Source of the DNA: Fragilaria radians
Taxonomy: Eukaryota; Bacillariophyta; Fragilariophyceae; Fragilariales; Fragilariaceae
DNA length: 29,682 bases
Direction: 5' to 3'
NCBI GenBank assembly: GCA_900642245.1
Contig: CAAAJI010000356.1
Location: 22,177 to 51,858 of the forward strand
In this document: piece by piece, positions 1 through 10,079 of the stretch
Layout: each line of letters starts with the position of its first letter
Numbering within the stretch: the stretch's first letter is position 1
Notes under the pieces: model-generated
The model's database searches: none
Told to the model about the DNA's origin: nothing
What the model saw: only the letters and a program-made list of their open reading frames with translations
Program-made: the position numbers and the translations under genes

Positions 1-1620
1 GACAGTGACAGCGACGACAAATACAACAGTGATGATGATCTTGGTGATCATGATGACTTTGTTGGTTGTCAGAATGAAAAGGATCATCATCATATACATC
101 ATCATCATCATCATTCATCCAAATTACAACCAATATTAGATTCGGACATTGTACAAGGACATCATATGATTGATGTGATTGATCCAGATGCCGTTGATTT
201 TGCTCCTTTTTTAACCAATCCATCGGGTACTGCCATTAATTATCATGATGAATCACATATGCTTACGGAACATCATGAAAAGTTACATCGAAAGAAGAAG
301 AATACGAATCAACGACAAGACAACTCATCATCGCCATCACCATCACCATCACCAACGAATCATGACATGATATCTTGTTATTCCTTCTTCACTTCCTATT
401 GTTATTATCCTTATATTTCACGACATCCATTACCATACCAAGAAGCAAATTTCAATACAGAAGATGATTGGCAACAACAACAATACAATCCGGAAGCCGA
501 AAAGACCCCCTTGCGACCACGACGTACTAAAAGCCCAATCACAATATGTCGACGATATTTCTGTTCGTTGCTTGATGGTGATGATGAATCAGGTCGTACC
601 AAATATATCATCCTTGCCATGTTTGTGTTTATATTATATTCGACGACTCGTCGTACTGTAAAAGGTTACTTTGACAATTCTTCTTCTTCCATGTCCACCA
701 TTATTCAAAAAGTACCACACGATGAATCCTATCAACATACCAGTACTAAAAAGAACAACAGTCCCTGGATACCCCCCGATATTCAAGCCGCCTATCGTGA
801 TGTCGATGATTTGCCCATTGCCATGATGGACACTCCGATATATTGGCATATTCCTCGTTCGGGTGGTACGACCATGAAATTAATCTTTTCCATGTGTATG
901 GGACGTGTCGTTGCCTGTGAACAGGGTGCTGGACATCAATTGGATGAACAATTGGAATTACTCAATAAGCCCTTTGGGAACTTTGCCAATGTCGATACAT
1001 CAACACCCCTGGGATTACATCGTGCGGCTGAATTAGGTCTAATACCCTCTCGACAAGTTGATGTCATCCTCACGCCACATGTCCGTGAGGCGACAAAATT
1101 GTTTGATGACCATCATCAGGGACGGCTCTTTACGATGTTTCGACATCCGGTAGAACGAGTCGTATCGTTATATTACTTTTTACGTATGCCAGATCAAGAA
1201 ACCATCTTGGGGTGGAATGTACAGGATATGACATTGGAACAGTTTGCGACGGACATTTCCGAAAATTGGATGGTACGATCTCTCACCAAAACAATGCGTG
1301 GACCCCTGACGGCGGATCACTTACAGGTGGCCAAGGAAATCATACGGACTAAATTTCTGATTGGTCTCATGGAACAAAAGACGGAATCGTTACGTCGTAT
1401 TCAATCCTACTTTGATTGGAAATTACCATCACGTATTTCACAAACCTGTAAGAATAATATGTTCTACTTTGAACCACAAAGTAAGAATGTCCATGATTTC
1501 TTGGATCCGAATTCCAATGATTACGAAATAGTTGCCAAACGGAATCAGTTTGATATGGATCTATATGATTATGCTGTGTACTTATTCGAAGAACAATCTA
1601 CCCTGATACCGATGAAATGA
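1..1620 (+). CDS. Membrane-anchored sulfotransferase-like protein, 5' partial
   Basis: The frame is open from the first base, so the N-terminus lies outside the window; the internal Met at 166 is not needed as a start. Visible are 539 residues. The first ~200 are low-complexity (Asp-, His- and Ser-Pro-rich) and probably cytosolic. A single hydrophobic segment (YIILAMFVFILY, about 147-158 counted from the Met at 166) flanked by basic residues suggests a type II anchor. The C-terminal domain has the two cofactor signatures of PAPS-dependent sulfotransferases: HIPRSGGTTMK (about 228-238, 5'-phosphosulfate loop) and FRHPVERVVSLYYF (about 325-338, 3'-phosphate site). Known for the family: transfer of sulfate from PAPS to carbohydrate or protein in the Golgi lumen. 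The acceptor here cannot be told. The gene converges on EFL1. Confidence is high for the fold and low for the substrate. Confidence 0.82.
   Translation, partial: DSDSDDKYNSDDDLGDHDDFVGCQNEKDHHHIHHHHHHSSKLQPILDSDIVQGHHMIDVIDPDAVDFAPFLTNPSGTAINYHDESHMLTEHHEKLHRKKKNTNQRQDNSSSPSPSPSPTNHDMISCYSFFTSYCYYPYISRHPLPYQEANFNTEDDWQQQQYNPEAEKTPLRPRRTKSPITICRRYFCSLLDGDDESGRTKYIILAMFVFILYSTTRRTVKGYFDNSSSSMSTIIQKVPHDESYQHTSTKKNNSPWIPPDIQAAYRDVDDLPIAMMDTPIYWHIPRSGGTTMKLIFSMCMGRVVACEQGAGHQLDEQLELLNKPFGNFANVDTSTPLGLHRAAELGLIPSRQVDVILTPHVREATKLFDDHHQGRLFTMFRHPVERVVSLYYFLRMPDQETILGWNVQDMTLEQFATDISENWMVRSLTKTMRGPLTADHLQVAKEIIRTKFLIGLMEQKTESLRRIQSYFDWKLPSRISQTCKNNMFYFEPQSKNVHDFLDPNSNDYEIVAKRNQFDMDLYDYAVYLFEEQSTLIPMK
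82..114 (+). repeat. CAT trinucleotide tract coding for a His run
   Basis: Repeated cat codons, interrupted once by ata, encode a polyhistidine stretch in the N-terminal tail of the sulfotransferase-like protein. A second, shorter imperfect tract (tca/cca, Ser-Pro repeats) lies near 330-352. Such tracts tend to vary in length between strains. Confidence 0.8.
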
Positions 1621-2034
1621 GGGGGTTTCTTTGAGTTTTTCCTTCTCGAAATATTCTACACTTGGGATATAATTTGCACAGCATGTTGTGGGTTCTCTCT
1701 GTACCCTGGATAGAGTGATGCGACGAATGAGGAAGCCAGAACACTTGAAGGATAAGTTAGAAACGAAATGGAACACGGAAATATTGTGCTGTCATGATTC
1801 CTTCCTAATGACAATCTATGCACCAGGATGTGAGTAAATGAATTATAATACGGAAGAATCATGGTTTTCTTACTTCCTTGAAGGAATCCATAAATCATTA
1901 TGTGCTAAACGACAGAACAACTAGACAATATTCCGATTTATGTCTCCTAGAAAATATAAAGTAATAATCTCAATTAGGCATTTACTTAGTTCCTTAGCTT
2001 GTACCATGAAAATCCTAAATTATATACATACATA
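1621..2034. other. Intergenic region between convergent genes
   Basis: This stretch lies between the stop of the sulfotransferase-like gene and the stop of EFL1, so it must hold both 3' untranslated regions. The short open frames in it show no recognisable domain. No clear hairpin terminator or RNA gene was seen. Confidence 0.5.
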
Positions 2035-2050
2035 CTCTCTCTCTCTCTCT
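2035..2050. repeat. (CT)8 microsatellite at the EFL1 3' end
   Basis: Eight CT units abut the EFL1 stop codon, whose last base (complement of t2050) is the end of the tract. Length changes would fall in the 3' UTR and could alter the stop. Confidence 0.85.
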
Positions 2051-5000
2051 CATCGTTTCATCGTTCGTTGCTTTTCGGCAGCAATGACAGTTTTTGCCGA
2101 GTCTACCAAAAGTCCTTTCCGTTCTCGGACCTTTCGAATATAACGAAGGGCTGCCGTATCAATACCAGTCGAGGAATCTCCCGCCTCGCCAATTTCACCA
2201 AAATCCTCACGTTCCTCAAGAGATGTGGGGATCCAAAAGGGATCTTCGTCTAAACGTTCCCACTTCCAAAATGTCAATTCTGGTATCGTCGCCTCACCAC
2301 TTGTCTTGCGTAATACTTCAGTCGTTAGTCCATGTGATTCAGCCTGTGGGAGACTGGCTGTAATTAATAACAAATCTGTCCCATCGACCATACTGTCCTC
2401 GATAACCTTACCCCGACGTTTCGATAGGACTGCGTAGAGACTTCCTAGTCCATTCAGGGAAGAGTGAAGCGTCAATTTCAAGTAGCGTTCCATTAGGCGT
2501 ATTGGACGAGACAACAACGCACATCGGATACCCTGCTTCATGGCGCCAATCACCATTCCACCTGATAGTGACTTTGTTGCTTCTCCATTGGAAGATATTG
2601 CGACCTCAATACTTTCCACTATTACCAAAACTCGATGCACTGGTTCCTCACAAACAGGGCCGGCACGAATTCCTAATTGAAATCCAGCAATCATAGAGCC
2701 AGACATTTGCGATTTCCAGACTTCCAATGCAGATTGATCCAAGGCATTTGAAAGAACACTCTCCCCAACGGTATTGGTCGGTGACAAAACACCCCCACTT
2801 TCGCGGAGCCGAGAAAGTAAATCTTTGTAAGAATCCAATCCAATCAAATCACGTGATGCTGTTTTCTCACAATCTACCGAAAAGACTTCATCTCCAATAA
2901 CTCCTTTAACACAGAGTCCGCTTGACACAGCCTTGCTTTCAATCAAGGCATTGCCATTGCCATCAACCATTTTCAGTGTCTCCAACAATGCTGCTAAAAT
3001 ATTCTTCGGTTCGTCCGAGGCTTCCGATATAGTAGACGATTCCCACCCCAGGGCCTTTCGCAAAGTCTGCAAATCTTCTTGACAATCTTCAGATATAATT
3101 TCTTTCCTTTGTAACGCTTGATGTATAGATTCAGCCAGAGGGATGACACGTATCCCAATGGCGGCACATTTTCCTGACAAAAGTACTCTCATACGTCCTC
3201 GACGAGCCTGCGATATTCCATCTTCTTCGTTATAGGGAGGAACGGTAGTATGTCGTAAAGGAGGCGGCAAGGATTCCGCGGAAACATCCCAGGGGTATGT
3301 ATCATGTGACTCTAATTCTTCGGCGTCAAACCATTCCGTAGTTTCCCCAAATTCTACAATCGGTTCCGACTTTCGCAGTGTAAGGCGTTTACCACAGTAT
3401 GTGGTTTGTAAATCTAACAGGCACTGCTCAAGATGTATTTCTCCGAGACATGCCAAAATCCGTTCACCCTTTGCTGTTGCTGTAACTTCCACAGCAGCAT
3501 CGGCCAAGGAAAGTTGAAGAAGGCCATGTTCCAGTGCTTCGGCATCGTTTGGGTTTTCGGGTTCTACATTTACCTTTACTAGGGGTCGGATACCACGATC
3601 AAAGCCCAACAGTGGAGTGGCGTCTGGAGGCGGGACGGAGGACAGTGTCAAAGTCTTGAGCTGCAAATCTTCCAAACCATGAATGGCACACAAATGACCG
3701 GCTGGTACACTGTCTACAGGCAGTAGGGACGATCCCATGAGCAAAAATAGACGAATGGTTCGTTGCTTTGCAGGGCCGTTACGATCGTGCTTCGGTCCCA
3801 TACAATAATAAGTTTCGTTTGTTCGCAGTGTTCCACACAAGACACGTGCAACTCCCACCAACAGCGACATGGATCCGTCTCCATTTGTGTTTGCAACATC
3901 CCCACCTCCTCCACGGATATTGGCTGGTGATGTAGACCAAAATTTACAAACGTGAGCCATGGCAATGGTAGAATTAGGAAGACACCGTGACACAGCAGTA
4001 CAAACCTCGGAGGATGCACCGGGTTGTAACGCGAGGGCACGAGTGCGAACAGTTTGTGACGCATCCGACGGAGATGGACCTGTCTCACAAATTACATTTA
4101 ATACTGCCTCACTGAATGGACGGAATCGTCGCAAGACAGACCTTAACACAGTTTCTTCCGTGGAGGATCCTGTTTGCTGGAGAATATCCGCGAGAGATAA
4201 CGAATTAATGGAAAGGATAGAGTTCACTTGATCCATAAAAGGTGTCTTGAAGGTAATTTTGGTAGTATCATTAACAGTACATTTGCTGATTGTATTCCCA
4301 AAGAGATTTGATCCTAAACCAACCGAAATGGAAGCTTGAGATACTGCTTGATATATTTGCCATAGTGGTTGCAATGCAAATTGGCTAAACATTGGCATTT
4401 CATTGGAATGATCTGGCTTCCACTTTAAAACTTTTCCATCACGAAATTTGTAATCTCCCAATAAATACTTTCGCAATATCGGAGGTTTCATGTCTAACTG
4501 TTTGGTTCGATACAGATGACGTGCAAGGGATGGTATAGTAATTCCCCATCCATACAAAGCAGATCCAAATACTACATTGGATTCGTTGAAGGTCCACATG
4601 GCTTCAATGTTGTCTACGTATGGATCAGTATTGTTTGGATTTTGGTGTCTATTGTGGGTATCCCCCTCGTTGACGGTCGCATCCGCACGACTGGAATTTA
4701 GCATAGCAGCACTTGCTGCATTAATACTTTCTAGAATTGTCCTCAATCGTAGATATGCTTCCGTTTCATCCAATCCAAGTTCGGTACATAGCCGATCAAC
4801 TTTATTGATGATTAATATCGGTACCAATTGATGAACAAATGCCTCCCGTAAGACTTGTTGTGTTCGGGCACATAAACCCTCAACTGCATCAACAACTAAT
4901 AAAGCAGCATCACAGCATTGCAAGGCACTACTAACTTCAGAACTAAAATCTGCATGTCCTGGACTATCGAGTAAGTGAATGACAAATCTCGTGTTGTTGT

Positions 5001-5436
5001 CTTTAACTGAACTTGAGTTTGATTTTGATGTACTGCCTTGATTGGCTGATACCTTAGATTGTACATTCTTTTGTCGATTCATTGGAAGTGGATGTGATGG
5101 TATATGTGACAATCCAATGGCGGATGTTCGCATTGTAATTCCTCTCCGTTGTTCTTCCTCCAAATCATCTAAATATCGAAGTGTCCCAGCCAATCGTTCG
5201 CTAATAATCCCATTCGATTCAATCAGACAATCGGCCAACGTTGTTTTACCATGATCTACTTGTGCAATTATCGTCACAAGACGTGAGTAACATGGATCTG
5301 GAAAGATGGAATTGCTGGACTTTGAATCGTCTGGAGTACTCATGACAACAAGGTTGGAGAATAGGACTGGTTTCCAATACAAGACTGCTACTTCCTGGTC
5401 TCCTGGAATTGGAATTTCGATTATGCTTGCCACCAA
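2050..5436 (-). CDS. EFL1: Elongation factor-like GTPase 1 (EFL1/Ria1), 60S subunit maturation
   Basis: Single uninterrupted frame of 1128 residues, close to the usual ~1100 of the family. Residues 51-215 form an EF-2-type G domain: P-loop AQVDHGKT (58-65), RRGIT switch (97-101), DSPGHADF (157-164), NKVD (211-214). A Ser/Asn-rich insert (about 110-150) separates switch I from DSPGH. Further on come an EF-2-like domain II, the divergent central insertion and domains III-V, ending in a basic RKVRERKG...EKQRTMKR tail typical of EFL1 rather than EF-2. Known role: in the cytoplasm, with SBDS, it uses GTP to release eIF6/Tif6 from late pre-60S particles. Met32 (start at 5343) gives an N-terminus closer to that of relatives; the first 31 residues look non-homologous, so either start may be used. 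It is divergent from the EF-hand-like gene. Confidence 0.93.
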   Translation of the reverse strand: MVASIIEIPIPGDQEVAVLYWKPVLFSNLVVMSTPDDSKSSNSIFPDPCYSRLVTIIAQVDHGKTTLADCLIESNGIISERLAGTLRYLDDLEEEQRRGITMRTSAIGLSHIPSHPLPMNRQKNVQSKVSANQGSTSKSNSSSVKDNNTRFVIHLLDSPGHADFSSEVSSALQCCDAALLVVDAVEGLCARTQQVLREAFVHQLVPILIINKVDRLCTELGLDETEAYLRLRTILESINAASAAMLNSSRADATVNEGDTHNRHQNPNNTDPYVDNIEAMWTFNESNVVFGSALYGWGITIPSLARHLYRTKQLDMKPPILRKYLLGDYKFRDGKVLKWKPDHSNEMPMFSQFALQPLWQIYQAVSQASISVGLGSNLFGNTISKCTVNDTTKITFKTPFMDQVNSILSINSLSLADILQQTGSSTEETVLRSVLRRFRPFSEAVLNVICETGPSPSDASQTVRTRALALQPGASSEVCTAVSRCLPNSTIAMAHVCKFWSTSPANIRGGGGDVANTNGDGSMSLLVGVARVLCGTLRTNETYYCMGPKHDRNGPAKQRTIRLFLLMGSSLLPVDSVPAGHLCAIHGLEDLQLKTLTLSSVPPPDATPLLGFDRGIRPLVKVNVEPENPNDAEALEHGLLQLSLADAAVEVTATAKGERILACLGEIHLEQCLLDLQTTYCGKRLTLRKSEPIVEFGETTEWFDAEELESHDTYPWDVSAESLPPPLRHTTVPPYNEEDGISQARRGRMRVLLSGKCAAIGIRVIPLAESIHQALQRKEIISEDCQEDLQTLRKALGWESSTISEASDEPKNILAALLETLKMVDGNGNALIESKAVSSGLCVKGVIGDEVFSVDCEKTASRDLIGLDSYKDLLSRLRESGGVLSPTNTVGESVLSNALDQSALEVWKSQMSGSMIAGFQLGIRAGPVCEEPVHRVLVIVESIEVAISSNGEATKSLSGGMVIGAMKQGIRCALLSRPIRLMERYLKLTLHSSLNGLGSLYAVLSKRRGKVIEDSMVDGTDLLLITASLPQAESHGLTTEVLRKTSGEATIPELTFWKWERLDEDPFWIPTSLEEREDFGEIGEAGDSSTGIDTAALRYIRKVRERKGLLVDSAKTVIAAEKQRTMKR

Positions 5437-5844
5437 TTTTTAACAAACGCCAAAATTGATGCCGAATCTTGTGAATTCCATTTTCTTCTACTCGTTACCG
5501 TTTGAACTTTCATGATGTCGACTACGCGTAGTGACACACTTCTTACCAATGACGCGTTGGAATCCAATGGAATCTTGTGTGCCACTCCGAGACATTGCAT
5601 TTGCGCGAACACATGTGATACAATCACGTTTGACTCAGAAATGGGAACACGGAACTGATGGATGGTATATGAAATATATAGTGTTGACACGAAAAACTGA
5701 CTCGAAAAACTTCATCCAATCGTGTGGGTAGACTCCGACAACTTTAGTCATGACATTTACGGACATATCATCGAGTGTTTGCCCCAATCATCGGCACATT
5801 AAATCATTCTACCCAAAACGAAAAACAACAACTTTTTTACAGTT
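5437..5844. promoter_or_regulatory. Shared upstream region of divergent genes
   Basis: These 408 bp separate EFL1 (leftward) and the small EF-hand-like gene (rightward) and must contain both promoters and 5' UTRs. If EFL1 starts at 5343 the region is 93 bp longer. Short overlapping open frames on both strands have no recognisable domain. No specific promoter motif could be assigned. Confidence 0.5.
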
Positions 5845-6273
5845 ATGTATTCTCGACTTTCTTCCGTACCATTGACGTTGACACGTCGCTGTCAAGTTCG
5901 ACCTCTCTCATCACAGGGTGAATCAGCGATTCGAAAATTGCAATCCATTATGCAAGATTATCGTTTGGAAAAGTAAGTCAAGCAAGCGGGAAGGACATTC
6001 ACTTGAATCACTTGTGATCAATTATTAACGTTCTATATTCTTCTTCTCTTCATGTAAACTAGTTATGCTCAAGAACTTCCATTACGATTTAAAAAGGAAG
6101 TGGTGGCAGCGGCGGCCAATTCCGAAAATGTCATTGTCTTGTCCACTATGGAAAAGGTTTTGAACAATATTGGAGCCGCACAAAAAATTACATCCGATGA
6201 ATTAAGGATAATTTTCCAAGAAGTGGGAAAGGAAGGTGCTATCCCAGCAGAAAAAATGGTTCAACTTTTGTAA
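5845..6273 (+). CDS. Small two-exon protein with degenerate EF-hand pair, probably mitochondrial
   Basis: Exon 1 is 5845-5972 and exon 2 is 6063-6273. A 90-bp intron (GTAAGT...CTAG) splits an Asn codon, and joining gives 112 residues ending in TAA. Unspliced, exon 1 stops one codon after the splice site. Residues 1-24 have several Arg, no acidic residues and an RPLSS motif, as in mitochondrial presequences. The rest alternates helices and short loops like a calmodulin-type EF-hand pair. NSENVIVLSTME sits where a 12-residue calcium loop would be, and a second loop-like segment (GKEGAIPAEK) follows. The Asp ligands are largely missing, so calcium binding is doubtful. I do not know a named family member; the gene model is well supported, the function is not. 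Confidence 0.75.
5973..6062 (+). other. Spliceosomal intron (90 bp)
   Basis: Canonical GTAAGT donor after the 42nd complete codon plus two bases (AA), and an AG acceptor at 6061-6062. Removal keeps the frame and forms AAT (Asn). The intron is AT- and pyrimidine-richer toward its 3' end. Confidence 0.85.
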
Positions 6274-7454
6274 ATAGGAGAGAGACGCCTATATATATAG
6301 ATTGTTGAAAATGTCTTGAGATGGATGGATGGATCGGAAACAGTGTTTGAGACCCAATGACAAGTTAGAAAGAAAAATAGATTAATAGAATGGATATATT
6401 ACAGAATATTTATACACTATATAATTTGGGGTACGTGTCAACTTTAATGTCAAACCCTGAGAATTTGTCGTACGCAAATTGTCACATGCGGATTAATAGA
6501 GCAATATGCGCAAAGGTGGACTTGTAGGAAGGAGGAGTTGATTTCTTTAAAACGTCATCTGAAGTGATCCGTATTTGTATTTTCACAGGCAGAGCTTACT
6601 AATGATGTCAATGTCAATATCAGATATCAAAAATATTTGACATCAGTAACAAGGAAATCAAAGCATCTTGGCAATCATTCCTAAGATAGGTACACACTTT
6701 CTCTTGAGGGTGTATACAAGATTAAGTTTGCAAGAAATAAGAAATATACTTCGAATCAAGTTTTTTTAATGTTAAACGTTAAACTTTGGATTGTTGCGAA
6801 GAAGAATCCTTTTAGCAACAAGACCAAACGTTTCCTTGATGAATTGCCTAATCAAAATCCATGTGATGGTAGGTTATATCATCCAAAGAAATAGTTTCAA
6901 GCATCGCAACCTTTACAAAAAATCAACCAAACACAACAGTGATATTGATTTATACAGACCATTGAAGTTCATCAAAGGCACTTACAAAGTCTATTGCCAA
7001 ATATTACAACCTACATCTGATAGAAATATTGGACACTTTTTTTCATGTTCTATTCACTAAGCAATGAAGGGAATAATCGGATTAAATGATTCATTGCAAT
7101 AAATTATACCTCACAGTTTCATCCTTGAGAAATGAAGATGAGACACAAAAAATTGCGCCATCCCCCAATCTGGATGATACAATGGATATGAAACCGAGTT
7201 TGAAATGAGTTATGCTGAGAATAAAAGGTGAAAAACTTAATGTTCAAGAATTGACCATGCAAGAGGAATTGTGACACTATACAATACAATTGCCAGCTCT
7301 ATCGGTACAACGGTACAACTCTTTGGTCCCACAAACTAAGGGGATAGAGAGACACGCTTGACAAAAAGCGGATATCGATAATAACTTGTAATAGTGTAAG
7401 CATCTTAATTGACATACAGAATCAGAACCTGAACGAAAGCAGCATATTTTGAAA

Positions 7455-7499
7455 TTAACAAGTGTGGATACCAGAATTCATTCAATGGAATTTCAATAT
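7455..7499 (+). repeat. Short coding-like relic, copy 1
   Basis: Fifteen codons read LTSVDTRIHSMEFQY. The stretch at 15172-15216 reads LISMDIRNHSIEFQY in the equivalent frame, with no indel. The parent protein is not recognised. Confidence 0.5.
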
Positions 7500-7646
7500 G
7501 TACAAGCATACGTCAGTTATATCCGTAACTGTGATAACAACCAAACAAGCAACAGTAGTTCACATTTCTGATTTCATGTCAATCTGTATGCGTATTTCAT
7601 AATGTATTCATCTCCTTCTCTAAGTATTTTATTGCTTTTTATTGGG

Positions 7647-7680
7647 AGTTTACTTCTAATGCTGTGGTGAGAAGTAAACT
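7647..7680. repeat. 11-bp perfect inverted repeat, 12-nt loop
   Basis: agtttacttct at 7647-7657 is the exact complement of agaagtaaact at 7670-7680. It lies 16 bp left of the boundary of duplication copy A. It may be a hairpin, or chance. Confidence 0.6.
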
Positions 7681-7696
7681 TCTGTATTTTTTAATC

Positions 7697-10020
7697 ATAT
7701 GCTATCATCATGCACAATTTTTGCCTCTGGGTCTGAGAAAAGCCTTGGAGATCTCATTTAGTCACTTATACCTCAACATTTGAAAACAGCCTTTAGATGG
7801 CATTGCATAGGGTAATGAATATTAGACTTTGCTAAAGGAGTGTTTGGAATAAAGTATGTTGCATGATATCAGGTAGTAAACTTTCATAATCAATTTTACT
7901 AGGTAGAGCTTGCTAAGATGAGGATCCGTGCTTGTATAAAATTGTATATTCTCAAAGTCTCTTGAGAGGTTTATGCATGAAATATTAGATGGGCACGTGT
8001 TCCTTTTAGATTGTTTACTCTTGAGTAAAATTGGTCATAAAAGGACACTTTTGGATGATTCATTTGTTTAACATAATCCCTGTCTTTTCTAGAAGACCTT
8101 TTTAAATTGTCATTGTAACTTTCACCAACTGATAAAACTTGTCTGTAGCTTGATCAAAAAATGATGATGGATTCTATGGGGCATCACCTTGAGTCAGGCA
8201 ATTTGCTTTTTAAGTATGCTATCTCCTCTGTTGTAGACAGCCGGTATCTAAAGTGTACCATGCTTCGAGTGAGATCTAGAGGGATTGTGAGGACATCACT
8301 TTCATTGTTACGCTTTACTTACTTTGTTTGGTTCCTACATGTCTATGACAGATAGAATCAATAAATATTTCAAATGCTCTCAATTCAATTTCTGATAGTA
8401 GAGAATGACTTGACGTTTCATAATAGATGCTTTCATGAATAACAAGTAAGATAAACTGTCCATTAAGTGGATTAAGGGCAGAAATAGCACTAACATTTGG
8501 ATGATTACGTTTGACAGTGGTTTCATGATCAAAACCAACTACGTTTGCCCTTCTTGAATTATGAATACATAGGACTTCCATCCTTTACCTGAGGCACACG
8601 TATCCACACCACCATATGAAATACTTATATGATGACTCTGGAAGGTAACGTAGACTCATACATTTATTGTGCAGAGTATGATTTATAGTGATAGTTGCGT
8701 GCACACCATGCTCTGGACTTCAGCAATCATAGTCTGTGTCTTGTTGAGAGTCATTTTATGTTGGACAACATCTTCAAGGAATTCATCAATATAGTTACAC
8801 GCATTCTCTGTATCATCTTGAATTTCCTCCTCCCCTTTCACAGCATTTTTAACTTTGATACATTGATTTGGTATACTGGAAGTATTGGGTCTATCCTTGT
8901 TATTGCATTTTGGAGAATTTTGACATTTGCGCTGAATGCCTTTTCTTCTTCTGATCCTCTTATTGCTGCCGTTTTCTAACATTTAACAATCACATCTTTG
9001 CTTGCAATGGAAGAGTTATCCAAATTTCATGGATCTGCGTCAATTTGCATACTAATGCAGCGTTTGATGATGCTAGAGTATTTCTTCATTAAAACAAGTT
9101 GAGTCTTTAAACATCAAATAGTTAATCCTAAGACTGTTCTTATTTTATCCTTCTCAGTAGTATTAAGAGATGGATGAGTATTATGAATCTGTCTTGCATT
9201 ATTTTCCTTATTCTGTTGATCATGTCTGATCTGATGGCATGTGATCTAAGGGAGTTACATCTTGCTATACAGGATATAACATTAAATCTTCAAAGCCTGT
9301 ATCAACCATACCAATATTTTGAGCATTCTGGACCCAACGGCGTTTCTTAGTCTCAACATAAGTCCAGGTCATATAAGGCATCTTCATAGTCTTCAACCCA
9401 TTTAAACAATCCTCCTTTGTAATGCCGAGGGAAAATTGAAGTAATGGCATTCTCAAGCTTTCTCATTCTATCATCTGTGTCATGACCGGATGCCATCTTG
9501 TTTATTCCTCTTTCCCCTCAAGATTCTGCGTGCTCCTGAGTAACGCGCCATATAGCGCGCGTGCCACCCTTTTGAATTGGGAATCAGATGTGACTTCATC
9601 GAAAAATCTTTCTCAATATGCAGTTTGAAAATCTTTATCAAATACATATCCAGCACCAATTTGCCTATAATGACCTTCAACATTTGTTTCTAAGCAATTC
9701 AAAACGGTTGATACTTTCATCCCAAATGACTCTTGAAGGTAGGGCTCATCACTTTCAGCTAGGCGCTAAGATGATCTGGAATTTCATGTCCTTCTACATC
9801 AAGAGGATACTGGTTATCTTCTTATTTCTTTTTCACATTATTCCTAAATCCTTCAAAATCCGGTGCTTGCATAAATGCATAGTTTGGGTTCTTGAGATAG
9901 AAGTCATTTGTCTTAGATCTTTCAGGTACCTTAGATCTCTTTGTAAATTCTGAGAGTACACTTGGCATTGATTTTGTACTGACATATGATACATTCTTCT
10001 TGGATCTGATGCTAATTGTG
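7697..10020 (-). mobile_element. Decayed copia-like lineage 2 fragment (gag-protease-integrase start), copy A
   Basis: Read right to left. Gag-like frames at about 10020-8683 include a KCQNSPKC Cys pair. A retropepsin domain follows (8315-8604), then the linker and first part of an integrase polyprotein (about 8300-7697). In the linker and integrase part, pieces such as LTRSMVHFRYRLSTTEEI and LAKSNIHYPM resemble the protein of copia-like elements I know from diatoms. Multiple stops and frameshifts rule out function. The left end is abrupt in mid-integrase. Lineage assignment is from remembered family pattern only. Confidence 0.65.
8315..8604 (-). pseudogene. Retropepsin-like protease domain, frameshifted (copy A)
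   Basis: The active-site motif DTCASG (D-T/S-x-A-x-G pattern) is encoded at 8587-8604. One-base slippage near 8575 separates it from the following 88-codon open frame, which contains GQFILLVIHESIYYETSSHS and SLLSEIELR. These match the folded part of retropepsin-like domains in stramenopile copia-like polyproteins. Copy B has the same arrangement (motif at 16970-16987). Confidence 0.6.
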
Positions 10021-10079
10021 CATCCAACCAAGAAATCTTGACTTATAGAATCCTCTTAATGATTTAGGCAAACAGAACG

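Larger units (their letters stand above)
6274..7696. other. Intergenic stretch with decayed coding traces
   Basis: No intact gene. An 89-codon open frame at 6791-7060 has no recognisable domain. Between about 7132 and 7500 one forward frame reads like old protein-coding sequence (charged, mixed composition) broken by several stops. Its end (7455-7499) is repeated in the same codon frame at 15172-15216. A short perfect inverted repeat closes the region. I infer degraded mobile-element or gene sequence of unknown type. Confidence 0.4.

Noticed and set aside
3714..4088. 124-codon reverse frame inside EFL1
   Set aside because: Shadow frame of the EFL1 coding sequence, with no domain of its own.
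6791..7060. 89-codon forward frame
   Set aside because: No recognisable motif; nearby frames look equally coding-like, so not called a gene.
8695..8979. 94-codon forward frame rich in hydrophobic residues
   Set aside because: Antisense shadow of the lineage 2 gag-like frame (8683-8982, reverse). It recurs in copy B only because the DNA is duplicated.
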